From assembly GCA_007844125.1 (NCBI GenBank), contig CM017559.1, positions 68,712,546-68,776,545 on the forward strand: DNA of 64,000 bases, written 5' to 3'. Position 1 is the first letter of the stretch, and each line of letters opens with the position of its first letter. The DNA is from Sinonovacula constricta. Taxonomy: Eukaryota > Mollusca > Bivalvia > Cardiida > Solecurtidae. The notes beneath the pieces were generated by a model. That model did no database searches, had not been told where the DNA came from, and saw only the letters and a program-made list of their open reading frames with translations. The translations under genes and the position numbers were made by a program. This document shows positions 10,687 through 22,990 of the stretch, one piece after another.

Positions 10687-13600
10687 TTGTTGACAGCACT
10701 GTATTCCTGGACCCATGTAGCCAGCTTTGTTGACAGCACTGTATTCCTGGACCCATGTAGCCAGCTTTGTTGACAGCACTGTATTCCTGGACCCATGTAG
10801 CCAGCTTTGTTGACAGCACTGTATTTCTGGACCCATGTAGCCAGCTTTGTTGACAGCACTGTATTCCTGGACCCTTGTGGCCAGCTATGTTGACAGCACT
10901 GTATTCCTTGACCCATGTAGCCAGCTTTGTTGACAGCACTGTATTCCTGGACCCATGTAGCCAGCTTTGTTGACAGCACTGTATTCCTGGACCCTTGTGG
11001 CCAGCTTTGTTGACAGCACTGTATTCCTGGACCCTTGTGGCCAGCTATGTTGACAGCACTGTATTCCTGGACTCATGTGGCCAGCTATGTTGACAGCACT
11101 GTATTCCTGGACCCTTGTGGCCAGCTATGTTGACAGCACTGTATTCCTGGACCCATGTGGCCAGCTTTGTTGACAGCACTGTATTCCTGGACCCTTGTGG
11201 CCAGCTTTGTTGACAGCACTGTATTCCTGGACCCTTGTGGCCAGCTATGTTGACAGCACTGTATTCCTGGACCCATGTGGCCAGCTATGTTGACAGCACT
11301 GTATTCCTGGACCCATGTGGCCAGCTTTGTTGACAGCACTGTATTCCTGGACCCTTGTGGCCAGCTATGTTGACAGCACTGTATTCCTGGACCCTTGTGG
11401 CCAGCTATGTTGACAGCACTGTATTCCTGGACCCATGTGGCCAGCCTTGTTGACAGCACTGTATTTCTGGACCCATGTGGACAGCTGTAGTTGACAGCAC
11501 TGTATTCCAGGATCCATGAGGCCAGCGGTAGTTGACAGCACTGTATTCCTGGACCCATGTGGCCAGCCTTGTTGACAGCACTGTATTCCTGGACCCTTGT
11601 GGCCAGCTATGTTGACAGCACTGTATTCCTGGACCCATGTGGCCAGCTATGTTGACAGCACTGTATTCCTGGACCCTTGTGGCCAGCTATGTTGACAGCA
11701 CTGTATTCCTGGACCCATGTGGCCAGCTTTGTTGACAGCACTGTATTCCTGGACCCTTGTGGCCAGCTTTGTTGACAGCACTGTATTCCTGGACCCTTGT
11801 GGCCAGCTATGTTGACAGCACTGTATTCCTGGACCCATGTGGCCAGCTATGTTGACAGCACTGTATTCCTGGACCCATGTGGCCAGCTTTGTTGACAGCA
11901 CTGTATTCCTGGACCCTTGTGGCCAGCTATGTTGACAGCACTGTATTCCTGGACCCTTGTGGCCAGCTATGTTGACAGCACTGTATTCCTGGACCCATGT
12001 GGCCAGCCTTGTTGACAGCACTGTATTTCTGGACCCATGTGGACAGCTGTAGTTGACAGCACTGTATTCCAGGATCCATGAGGCCAGCGGTAGTTGACAG
12101 CACTGTATTCCTGGACCCATGTGGCCAGCTTTGTTGACAGCACTGTATTTCTGGACCCATGTGGCCAGCTTTGTTGACAGCACTGTATTCCTGGACCCAT
12201 GTGGCCAGCTTTGTTGACAGCACTGTATTCCTGGACCCTTGTGGCCAGCTTTGTTGACAGCACTGTATTCCTGGACCCTTGTGGCCAGCTATGTTGACAG
12301 CACTGTATTCCTGGACCCATGTGGCCAGCTATGTTGACAGCACTGTATTCCAGGACCCATGTGGCCAGCTTTGTTGACAGCACTGTATTCCTGGAACCTT
12401 GTGGCCAGCTATGTTGACAGCACTGTATTCCTGGACCCATGTGGCCAGCTTTGTTGACAGCACTGTATTCCTGGACCCTTGTGGCCAGCTTTGTTGACAG
12501 CACTGTATTCCTGGACCCATGTAGCCAGCTTTGTTGACAGCGCTGTATTCCTGGACCCATGTAGCCAGCTTTGTTGACAGCACTGTATTCCTGGACCCAT
12601 GTAGCCAGCTTTGTTGACAGCACTGTATTCCTGGACCCTTGTGGTCAGCTATGTTGACAGCACTGTATTCCTGGACCCATGTGGCCAGCTTTGTTGACAG
12701 CACTGTATTTCAGGACCATGTGGTCAGCTATGTTGACAGCACTGTATTCCTGGACCCTTGTGGTCAGCTATGTTGACAGCACTGTATTCCTGGACCCTTG
12801 TGGTCAGCTATGTTGACAGCACTGTATTCCTGGACCCATGTGGCCAGCTTTGTTGACAGCACTGTATTTCAGGACCATGTGGCCAGCTATGTTGACAGCA
12901 CTGTATTTCAGGACCATGTGGTCAGCTATGTTGACAGCACTGTATTCCTGGACCCATGTGGCCAGCTTTGTTGACAGCACTGTATTCCTAGACCCATGTG
13001 GCCAGCTATTTTGACAGCACTGTATTTCTGGACCCATGTAGCCAGCTTTGTTGACAGCACAGTATTCCTGGAACCATGTAGCCAGCTTTGTTGACAGCAC
13101 TGTATTTCAGGACCCTTGTGGCCAACCAGGTTGACAGCACTGTATTCCTGGACCCATGTGGTCAGCTATGTTGACAGCACTGTATTCCTGGACCCATGTG
13201 GCCAGCTATGTTGACAGCACTGTATTTCAGGACCCTTGTGGCCAACTATGTTGACAGCACTGTATTTCAGGACCCTTGTGGCCAACTATGTTGACAGCCC
13301 TGTATTCCTGGACCCATGTGGCCAGCTATGTTGATAGCACTTTATTCCTGGACCCATGTGGTCAGCTATGTTGACAGCACAGTATTCCTGGAACCATGTG
13401 GTCAGCTACTGTTGACAGCACAGTATTCCTAGGCCCAGGTAGCCAGCTATGTTGACAGCACTGTATTCCTGGACCCTTGTGGCCAACTATGTTGACAGCA
13501 CTGTATTCCTGGACCCATGTGGTCAGCTACTGTTGACAGCACTGTATTCCTGGACCCTTGTGGCCAACTATGTTGACAGCACTGTATTCCTGGACCATGT

Positions 13601-15520
13601 GGTCAGCTATGTTGACAGCACAGTATTCCTAGGCCCATGTGGCCAGCTATGTTGACAGCACTGTATTCCTGGACCAATGTGGTCAGCTATGTTGACAGCA
13701 CTGTATTCCTGGACCCATGTGGCCAGCTATGTTGACAGCACAGTATTCCTAGGCCCATGTAGCCAGCTATGTTGACAGCACTGTATTCCTGGACCATGTG
13801 GCCAGCTATGTTGACAGCACAGTATTCCTAGGCCCATGTAGCCAGCTATGTTGACAGCACAGTATTCCTAGGCCCATGTGGCCAACTATGTTGACAGCAC
13901 TGTATTCCTGGACCCATGTGGTCAGCTATGTTGACAGCACTGTATTCCTGGACCAATGTGGTCAGCTATGTTGACAGCACTGTATTTCAGGACCCATGTG
14001 GTCAGCTACTGTTGACAGCACAGTATTCCTAGGCCCATGTAGCCAGCTATGTTGACAGCACTGTATTCCTGGATCCTTGTGGCCAACTATGTTGACAGCA
14101 CTGTATTCCTGGATCCATGTGGTCAGCTATGTTGACAGCACTGTATTCCTGGACCAATGTGGTCAGCTATGTTGACAGCACTGTATTCCTGGACCAATGT
14201 GGCCAGCTATGTTGACAGCACAGTATTCCTAGGCCCATGTAGCCAGCTATGTTGACAGCACTGTATTCCTGGACCATGTGGCCAGCTATGTTGACAGCAC
14301 TGTATTCCTGGACCCATGTGGTCAGCTATGTTGACAGCACTGTATTCCTGGACTCATGTGGTCAGCTACTGTTGACAGCACAGTATTCCTAGGCCCATGT
14401 AGCCAGCTATGTTGACAGCACTGTATTCCTGGACCATGTGGCCAGCTATGTTGACAGCACTGTATTCCTGGACCCATGTGGCCAGCTATGTTGACAGCAC
14501 TGTATTCCTGGACCCATGTGGTCAGCTATGTTGACAGCACTGTATTCCTGGACCCATGTGGTCAGCTATGTTGACAGCACTGTATTCCTGGACCCATGTG
14601 GTCAGCTACTGTTGACAGCACAGTATTCCTAGGCCCATGTAGCCAGCTATGTTGACAGCACTGTATTCCTGGACCCATGTGGCCAGCTATGTTGACAGCA
14701 CTGTATTCCTGGACCCATGTGGTCAGCTATGTTGACAGCACTGTATTCCTGGACCCATGTGGTCAGCTATGTTGACAGCACTGTATTCCTGGACCCATGT
14801 GGCCAGCTATGTTGACAGCACTGTATTCCTGGACCCATGTGGTCAGCTACTGTTGACAGCACAGTATTCGTAGGCCCATGTAGCCAGCTATGTTGACAGC
14901 ACTGTATTCCTGGACCATGTGGTCAGCTATGTTGACAGCACTGTATTCCTGGACCCATGTGGTCAGCTATGTTGACAGCACTGTATTCCTGGACCCATGT
15001 GGACAGCTATGTTGACAGCACTGTATTCCTGGACCCATGTGGTCAGCTACTGTTGACAGCACAGTATTCCTAGGCCCATGTAGCCAGCTATGTTGACAGC
15101 ACTGTATTCCTGGACCCTTGTGGACAGCTATGTTGACAGCACTGTATTCCTGGAACCATGTGGTCAGCTACTGTTGACAGCACAGTATTCCTAGGCCCAT
15201 GTAGCCAGCTATGTTGACAGCACTGTATTCCTGGACCCTTGTGGCCAACTATGTTGACAGCACTGTATTCCTGGACCCATGTGGTCAGCTATGTTGACAG
15301 CACTGTATTCCTGGACCATGTGGTCAGCTATGTTGACAGCACTGTATTCCTGGACCCATGCGGCCAGCTATGTTAACAACTCTGTGTTTCAGGACCCTTG
15401 TGGTCAGCTATTGTTGACAACTCTGTATTTTTGGACCAATGCAGCCAGTTATGGCAGCATCGATGTATTCCTGGACCCGAGCGGCCAGCTATGTTAACAA
15501 CTCTGTATTTCTAGACTCAC
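10687..15520. repeat. 40-bp minisatellite array
   Basis: About 120 copies of a 40-bp unit: TTGACAGCACTGTATTCCTG followed by GACCCATGTGGCCAGCTATG. The left part is very regular. The right part (after about 13400) mixes in CAGTATTCCTAGGCCCATG variants and units lengthened by one base (CAGCTACTG). A 562-bp higher-order block is visible: the rare ACAGCTGTAG plus GGATCCATGAGGCC variant units occur at 11481 and again at 12043. The final units (15360-15520) are strongly diverged. Long minus-strand frames across it, up to 218 codons, are by-products of the repeat. Confidence 0.97.
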
Positions 15521-16446
15521 TGAAAAGCTTTGTTGACATAAGATGGTACTTTGTGCTGTCTGTAGTTAGAAAAATAATTAATTTGTCTCAAATAAACGTC
15601 TCAGGTGGTAGAACAATAAATGCTCACCATCAGATCTCAAGAAACAATCATGGATCTATACCTTAGGTGCTATGAAAGGCATTTGTTATAAAGCTGTAGG
15701 TAATGATAAAAAAATCATTAAAACTAAACGTATCGTCTTTATACCAGGTCGATACATATTAAACAGGCTGACATATGTTTGCTTCATATTAGAACATGTC
15801 CATGCAGTGAAAACAAAAAATTTAGTTATAAGCAAATATAGTCTATGCTTCTATAAATAAATGAAGCTCTTCAACTTTCCTGTAGGCTTTACATATCTTC
15901 ACTGTCTCTCCTCTACCGGAAGTATTTAAGTTAGTGGGTAAACACTTCAACGCATAATTACATTCTAGCCCAGCATCTCTGGAATTTCTTAATTTCAAAA
16001 ATATTTCACTCTGATTGGTGCACTCTGAGAAACAACCAGAAATAAAATTCCCAGGGGTAATTATTGTTTTTCAATTATTAACTCTTAGTCGGCAAAGCAT
16101 ATTATGTTCAGGCTTAAGCAAATAGTGTGGATCCAGGTAAATAATAATATATTATATATAAATATAGAGTTATTTACTTATAAATCATGATAAAGGCTTA
16201 ATTCCCAGAGTCAGTCAAGGAAATCAGTGGTCGAACAATCATGTCAAATCACAAATAAAAGAGCTGCAAGGATGCGATATTCACTGCTTCAAAAACCAAA
16301 GCCCTCAGAAGGGCTGTTTGGGCAGTGTAAGTTTTACCCTGTAAGCAATTACAGGTGTGTCAAACAAATGGTCAAAATTGTTCTGTCATTAATCAATTGT
16401 ACAACGCATTGGATATTGGAAAGCAGGCTAGTCTTCAGCTACAGAG
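15521..16446. other. Unique AT-rich spacer
   Basis: No gene is recognised. Near 16112 the motif GCAAATAGTGTGGATCCAGG is one arm of the dispersed hairpin family. Short frames at 15672-15860 and 16227-16446 lack any domain. Confidence 0.5.
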
Positions 16447-17256
16447 TCCTACCAGCAGTCACCTGGTCATTCCAGCAACCACCCGGTCATACCAGTTCCA
16501 ATCAGGTCATACCAGCAACCACCAGGTCATACCAGAAACTGCCCAGTTATACCAGCAACCACCAGGTCATACCAGCTCCCGAACGGTCATAGCAGCAACA
16601 ACCAAGTCATACCAGCAACCACCCAGTCATACCAGCAACCACCAGGTCATACCAGCAACCACCAGGCCATACCAGCAACCACCAGGTCCTACCAGCAACC
16701 ACCAGGTCATACCAGCTCCCACCCTATCATACCATCTCCTACCACGTCAAACCAGCTCCCACCCGGTCATACCAGCTTCCACCAAGTCATACCACCTCCC
16801 ACCTGATCATACCAGCAACAACCAAGTCATACCAGCAACCACAAGGTCATACCAGCAACCACCAGGTTATACCAGCAACCACCAGGCCATACCACCTCCC
16901 ACCAAGTCATACCACCTCCCACCTGATCATACCAGCAACAACCAAGTCATACCAGCAACCACCAGGTCATACCAGCAACCACCAGGTCATACCAGCAACC
17001 ACCAGGCCATACCAGCAACCACCAGGCCATACCCGCAACCACCAGGCCATACCAGCTACCATCAGGTGTTACCAGCAACTACCAGATCATACCAGCAACC
17101 ACCAGGCCATACCAGCAACCACCAGGCCATACCAGCTACCATCAGGTGTTACCAGCAACCACCAGATCATACCAGCAACCACCAGGTCATACCAGCAATC
17201 ACCAGGTCATACCAGCAACCACCAGGCCATACCAGCTTTCACTAGGTCATTTCAGC
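16447..17256. repeat. 20-bp minisatellite array
   Basis: About 40 copies of a 20-bp unit, CATACCAGCAACCACCAGGT, with scattered variants (AGCTCCCACC, CACCTCCCACC). A block with CACCTCCCAC and AACAACCAAG variants is duplicated at about 16780 and 16900. A plus-strand frame of 296 codons (16355-17245) runs through it and would encode a 20-residue repeat rich in Pro, Gln, Thr and Tyr. It begins in unrelated sequence without gene-like context, so I treat it as a by-product. Confidence 0.95.
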
Positions 17257-18072
17257 TACCATTTTAAAACCGATACAAAATCTGTTTATAAGGTAACTTG
17301 CTAACAAGTAAAAGAGACACTGTAGCAATTAGTGCAGATCTGGATCAGCCACTGTCAGCAGGATCTTACTGATCTTAATCTTCACTAACTGCCAAAGTCA
17401 TGTCAGTTCTGGTGTAACAGTCTAAGAGATAATACATCTTACAAATATGGATCAAAGAACACAAGCTCCCATAATGTAACAGTTCTACATCAAAACAAGC
17501 TGTATTGCAAACATCCTGAATATACCAGGAGCTAAAGGAACCTTTAACATGCAGATATATACAACTAAACTGCTGTATCTGTATTCATATAAATGCTTAC
17601 ATAATTCAGTTTGGATCTTTCTTTTTAACTTGACAAACCAATTTAACTAAGGTTCTCTTTAATGGTAAGTTGTCCAAGAAAAACACATCTTTAACAACTG
17701 TTGCAGCTCCAATTTGATGCCTTAGATGTTCATACATGCAAACTTTGGAAGATAATGATGCTTTATTCTCAAATCTTGCTTATTACCTTGTTTCATTGTA
17801 CTTTCCCACAACCTGAAAGTGATATTACTTCCCCCTGAAAACTTTTGAGAAAGCCATTTGGCTGTGTTAGTGGTATACTTATAGTTCTAATAGTGATCAA
17901 TGTGCCAAATTATTTTTCTGAAAATTGAACTGAATTACAGGGTGCGTTCCCATTAGGAACAGATGAAACATAAGTCGACACAGCCTCCTGCAGTCCTGGC
18001 ATATGTGGAGGCATTGTACGGCTTGTCTGGTTAATGTGGGTGGTTCTACATGGACCTGCTTTACTGCTGCTG
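17257..18072. other. Unique spacer containing one hairpin repeat
   Basis: Non-coding. Positions 17331-17390 carry a copy of the hairpin family (AGTGCAGATCTGGATCAGCC ... CAGGATCTTACTGATC). Nothing else is recognised. Confidence 0.5.
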
Positions 18073-18184
18073 ATGATGTGGCTAATAGATTGATGATGAT
18101 GCAAATACAATGATGATGATGCTGATACAATGGTGATGATGGTGACAATGATGATGATGACGGTGACAATGATGATGATGATGT
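18073..18184. repeat. GAT/ATG trinucleotide-rich microsatellite
   Basis: Interrupted runs of GATGAT with GACAATGATGATGATG units over about 110 bp. On the minus strand this reads as Ser/His-rich short frames, which are artefacts of the repeat. Confidence 0.85.
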
Positions 18185-19740
18185 TAAGGTAACAGAATAA
18201 TTCAATATGTATAATGAAAGAAGGCTGTTTGCTACATCATTAATAGGTTAATATTTTGACAAGTTGTAAAGCATTACAATTTACTTCTTCATATCTGCTT
18301 AAAATACCATTTATCAGTTAATGTGACAATTAAAAGAATCATTATCAATTAAGGTCTCAACGCCATCATTTGTACCTAAACATAATGACAGCAGTTCAAT
18401 CTTTCTAATGAGAAGTTCTGTACATGCTGGTTCAACAGGCCTATTTACATCTGTTTACATAGATAGATGGCTTATCAACTTCAATAAACTTTAGTTTGTT
18501 TTATCACTAGCACTATGTCTTAGCCTAGTATCCATAACTTTAGTATTTAGTGTAGATCCAGATCAACTAGGTTCCTTTAGGAGCTTTCTGTTGACAATGT
18601 ACACTTTTTGTAACTCTATTGATACAGCTTGCTTCAAATGCATGGAGTTTTTAAGAGATAACAAAGAATTTTGATTAGAGTTATTATCTCGTGTAGAAGG
18701 CTAAGGGTTGACTTGAGCCCAGCCAGATAGGCTGATAAGCAGTATATTTTTAACACAGATCTCTATATTTCTACAGGAAGTGCCTACAAACCATACACTG
18801 TGATATACAGGTTTATTTTTGTTGGAGAATCCAACAAAAATGTATCAGATAACACACCTCCTAAATAGTATAGGTCCATCAGCAAGGCTATCACAAGTGT
18901 CAATTATGTGTCAAATTTGAGCTATTATAAAATTCAATTAATCAAACTTTTAGTTTGCCTGTTTACATTAATGGGAAATTGTGTGTGCTTAAATGTTTTT
19001 TCTATTTAATTGATCAATTAAGTTTAAAAACTTTCAAATATAATTCAAGCTAAAGGTGTATTATGTAATGCTGATTTATCAGTTGTCACTTACATTTAAT
19101 TACATATAAACATACTCAATTTTTCTATAAATTTTCCATCACGTTCACAGAAAAATTCAGGGAAAAACTTATTTACTGCTGCACATATCACAACAATGAA
19201 CTAAAACAGGTTCTAAAATTTTAACACAGAGTTTCATTTAATATGAATTAAGTGTATCTGTGCTTGCAGATTTGAATATATCAGTTTGTATTTGTTCACA
19301 AGTACTGGTACTAAAACTAGAAATACTTCTGAAAAAAAATTAAATATTTCGAACTCCTTTGCAAAAATACTCCCCACATCTGTCTTTAATACTCTTGCTC
19401 ATTGTTTAAGATTCATAATCATTCTTTGTGTAATAAACCATTTTCATAATCTCTTATTGCAATTAAAACAAATGAACTATATATCAGTAGTCAGAGCATA
19501 AACTGTACACACTCTTATTTTTCCTTCCTTCAAGTCCAAGAATACATAAAGAAACAATTGGTTGAAAAAATATAAATTAATCTTTTAAAACAGTTCTTAT
19601 TGACACTAAAAAATGCAAGAGAGGCAGTTCAGGTCAGAAAATGTATTTCTGGACTATGTATCATGACCTAGAAATCCTGAGTTCACATTGCTATGGAAAT
19701 TATGCTGATGACTATTGCTTGTAAACAAATGAAGAAATGA
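18185..19740. other. AT-rich unique sequence, no gene recognised
   Basis: Contains a hairpin-family copy at 18549-18604 (AGTGTAGATCCAGATCAACT). The remainder is AT-rich with no convincing exon on either strand. Confidence 0.5.
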
Positions 19741-19985
19741 AGAACAAGAATTTATTTATTTGACACCTTCACAGTGACACAATTGTGATCGAGATAGTGA
19801 CACCAAGCTGTTATTGATGGAGAAACACCCTAGACAAATGTATTAAGAGTACCAGTGGAGCACCTCAGGCAAGCTGGAAGACCTCCCCACCCACCTCCAC
19901 ACACCCCCACACCCATGTGAAAGTTCTTGCCAGACAGGGACCCAAACCCATGCTGTGGGGCAATAGAGTTAGAGGACAAGAAACA
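19741..19985 (-). mobile_element. tRNA-derived SINE, minus orientation, degenerate
   Basis: Read on the minus strand, a tRNA-like head (GGGTTTGGGTCCCTGTC, a B-box relic) is followed by the body motif GTCTTCCAGCTTGCCTGAGG, then CACTGGTACTC and a TTTGTCTAGGGTGTTTCTCC segment. The same body recurs at about 25855 (-), 30745 (+), 40385 (-) and 53180 (+), which shows a dispersed family. Confidence 0.65.
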
Positions 19986-20299
19986 GCATTCTGTATATAC
20001 ACCAAGTATAGATGGTATTGTCCTTACATGTTTTTAAATGTGGGATTCACACACAAGAACCACCACCTCCAACAAAGCAATTAAAAATCTAGAAAATCTA
20101 GTTTATCTGTTCATCAAAGAACATATCTGAGAGACTATAATACCAGGTCATGAAGCAGATCTGGCACATCTGTTCTGGTATATCAAGCAGAGATGAGGAA
20201 CTGTGTGAAGATCTGGCAGATTAACTATTTATAGAGCATTACAGGTGGTATCTGACACTTTACATATAACAATATCAAACCACTGCTTTTGGGGACTTT
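19986..20299. other. Short unique spacer
   Basis: Nothing recognised. Confidence 0.5.
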
Positions 20300-20706
20300 G
20301 GGCATAATTAAAAAAAAAAACTCATACTTTTTTACTCTTAATAAATATGATTTTGAACGCTTACTGAATTGTTAGACAGATCTATTCGTTAAAAAAACCC
20401 AACTTTGAACGTGAATTATTTCCAGCTGTATAAAAAGCTTGATAATGGTCTCTGCTAAAAATAGATATTGACGTCATTACCTGGATGACTATATAACGTA
20501 TTCTCAAAGTAAGTGGTCACATGGTTTTTCAAGTTTAAAAGTAACCTTCGCTGCAGCGAGGCTCAGAGAGGAAATACCTGTTTGCAATGACAAGTGGTGA
20601 TTTATGCTTGACTGTTCACACAGATCTAAGACAGCAATGAACAGCATTTCTTATTTGGTTATTTGGTAATTATGGTTCAAACTGACGGATACCACCTTGT
20701 AAAGGT
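20300..20706 (-). mobile_element. Family A terminal-inverted-repeat element, copy 1
   Basis: Minus-oriented copy of the most abundant dispersed family in the window. Diagnostic segments, read on its own strand, include TGACGTCAATATCTATTTTT, a TAGCAGAGACC segment and TCATTGCAAACAGG with GTATTTCCTCTCTGAGCC. Its terminal motif CGGATACCACCTT abuts the opposite end of copy 2, so the two lie head to head. Confidence 0.7.
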
Positions 20707-20880
20707 GGTATGCAACTGTTTTGACCAAATGTTTAATCTTAAACAACCAAATCAATTATTGTTACCAGAAAATATCTTGCAAAATGCTGTTTAGTAATGT
20801 CTTACATCTATGTGATAAGGGAAGCATAACACATCACTCGTAACATCGTCAGAACCAACGTTCACTTATACCATTCTGCT
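20700..20880 (+). mobile_element. Family A element, copy 2 (5' part only)
   Basis: Starts with the terminal repeat AAAGGTGGTATGCAACTG and keeps GCAAAATGCTGTTTAG and TATGTGATAAGGGAAGC, but ends before the central CATTGCAAACATG region, so it is truncated. Confidence 0.6.
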
Positions 20881-21159
20881 TCATGCTGGATGTAGGATAT
20901 TAGGCTTGTTAATGTTTGTTTTCATAAATATTCATAGTAACCAGTGGTCCAATGAAAATGCACATTACATTGACGCTACTCTTCAATTGAAGTTAAAAAA
21001 ACAACAAACTGTTTGTCAATGTCAAGATAGCTGCACTAACATGCACAACCTGTTGTTTACAGATTGTAATCATTTCATTGGTTGATTTTCCATACCATTT
21101 TGAACATACAGCCAATCAAATGCTTCATGCATATATTAATGAGAACAAAGTTTTTCTGG

Positions 21160-21545
21160 CCAAGTAACCCACAGTATATATGTGATAACAGCAATTTTAC
21201 CGTTTTTTCTGATGATGCACTTGTTATTACAAACATGTTTTTCCTAATGGAGCCATGCTGCATGGTTAGCTATTATTAGACATAGAAATCCATGAGCCCA
21301 TTAACTTTTGAGATCACATTTTATCATCATCTGTGTAATCCACTTAGACGTAGATTTTTAACAGAAATCCCCATCATGCATATTTATAAATTTGGAAAAA
21401 ATGACAAATTAGAGTATTTTGAATTCCATTGTTCCACAGTCTTTACACAGACAAATGAGGAGAGTTAAAAAAAAGTGCATGCCCATATTTTCCAAATAAG
21501 AGGTAAAATATTGTTACATGTATTTGATATAGGAAAACATAAGAT
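21160..21545 (+). mobile_element. Family A element, copy 3 (diverged)
   Basis: Shares AAACATGTTTTTCCTAATGG with AGCCATGCTGCATGGTTAGC, and further along the ACAGAAATCCCCATCATGC segment, ATTTATAAATTTGG and TACATGTATTTGATATAGG. The ends are eroded. Confidence 0.65.
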
Positions 21546-21556
21546 ATTATATATTG

Positions 21557-22024
21557 AAGGTTGTATCCGACAGTTAAGGACCAAAGATATTTTCATTAAA
21601 TCATTGTTACCTGAACAGATCTCGCAAAATGCTGTTTATAGATGTCCTACACCTGTCTGAAACGTGAACCATAATGCCACAATCATCTCTTCAAACATGT
21701 ATATCCTATCTGAGCCACGCTGCACAGTTAGCTATTTTTAAACTAGCTAAGAAAACCACTTGACCACGTATATATTAGCTCATCCACGTCATCTGATGTG
21801 ACGTCGATGTCTTATTTCTTCTTATTTATAGATTTGAAAAGAATGAACATTTAAGTGTTAAGTTACGTGTTTATTGCCCTAAAATGAGATACCATTGAAA
21901 ATTGTCAAAGCTTTGACTACAGTATGTTTTTGTCTGCAGAAATCATGTTCAAACACCCCAAAACAGAGGCCAGATATTGTTACATATATTAGATATATGC
22001 AAACTGTTGGATACCACCTTTAAA
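21557..22024 (+). mobile_element. Family A element, copy 4 (near full length, about 470 bp)
   Basis: Bounded by inverted terminal motifs: AAGGTTGTATCCGACAGTT at the left and ACTGTTGGATACCACCTTT at the right. The interior carries GCAAAATGCTGTTTATAG, AACATGTATATCCTATCTG with AGCCACGCTGCACAGTTAGC, GACGTCGATGTC, and ATTGTTACATATATTAG near the right end. This copy gives the best estimate of family length and termini. Confidence 0.75.
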
Positions 22025-22036
22025 GTATAAACTGAC

Positions 22037-22098
22037 CAGGTATAGGTCAAGATCAGCCAGTTCCTGCTGGGAAATTTAGGATCAGGATCTACACTTTC
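22037..22098. repeat. Short hairpin-family copy
   Basis: CAAGATCAGCCAGTTCC ... GGATCAGGATCTACACT can pair as an imperfect foldback. It belongs to the family that also occurs near 17331, 18549, 24885, 28076, 31063 and 39652. Confidence 0.6.
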
Positions 22099-22208
22099 TG
22101 TTGCTGTGTGTATCAATAGGTCTTCTTACCATTCTGTTTCACTTAAAGTTGCATGTTGAAAGTAGCATGTGCATTAAGGCAGTTGGTTGTTTAAAAATTA
22201 TTGACACA

Positions 22209-22315
22209 ACTTCTGCATTTAACAATGGGTATCATGCCAACATACCATCCTTTCCCTATATAAACTTCTGCATTTAACAATGGGTACCATGCCAACATAC
22301 CATCCTATCCCTAGA
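22209..22315. repeat. 55-bp tandem duplication
   Basis: ACTTCTGCATTTAACAATGG followed by GTATCATGCC at 22209 is repeated nearly exactly at 22264. Confidence 0.9.
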
Positions 22316-22990
22316 TCCCTCTAAGTCTCTGACTGTGAGCTTTATTATGAAACAGGCTGATCATTTTTGAATGAATACAATGACTTGATGAATATTAATG
22401 GCCAAGTTACCCTCATAATTGCTGAGGAAATCCGGGAATGTGGAAGCGATGTAGACAGTGTTTATCATATAGGTCTAACCATTTAATACAATAATACACT
22501 GGAACAAGACCTTTATTCAGATGGCTTAAGGGATCACAGGCACTGAGGGGATCTTGGTCTATTTTATCTATAAGCATTGTTTGATCAATCTGTTACCTTA
22601 ACAACAATGATGTTAGCTTATTCAAGCATATAAAGTATTACTTTATGATCACAGCATGTCATAACCATGCCATGCTGCCACACCCAGTCACAGTAATGAG
22701 TTACCACATCATACAATATTAAAACAACCCTATTAGCACACCATGGTCAAGGGAAGCTGTTTCTGCACAATCCCAATCTTGTTATGTCTTGACACAACAA
22801 GAGGCATACGGTATGTCATTGAGTGTTACGCCAACAATCTTAAGTAATCTAGTATGGGTATCAATTTAAAGCAGACAGAAAATCCTTATTGTGATAGCAT
22901 GCCATGAATGTTTTGTTACATTATTCTGATGCCATACCAACCAGTCAGTCATGGAACTACCAATATGCTTGAGCATTGGCAATGGAGATA
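22316..22990. other. Unique spacer, no gene recognised
   Basis: AT-rich sequence with no convincing frame or repeat that I can identify. Confidence 0.5.

Noticed and set aside
10594..13100. Minus-strand frames up to 218 codons in the 40-bp array
   Set aside because: They repeat the array pattern in successive phases and begin and end wherever a unit mutation makes ATG or a stop.
1..17256. CRISPR-like arrays
   Set aside because: The repeats are directly head to tail with no unique spacers, and the host is an animal. They are minisatellites.
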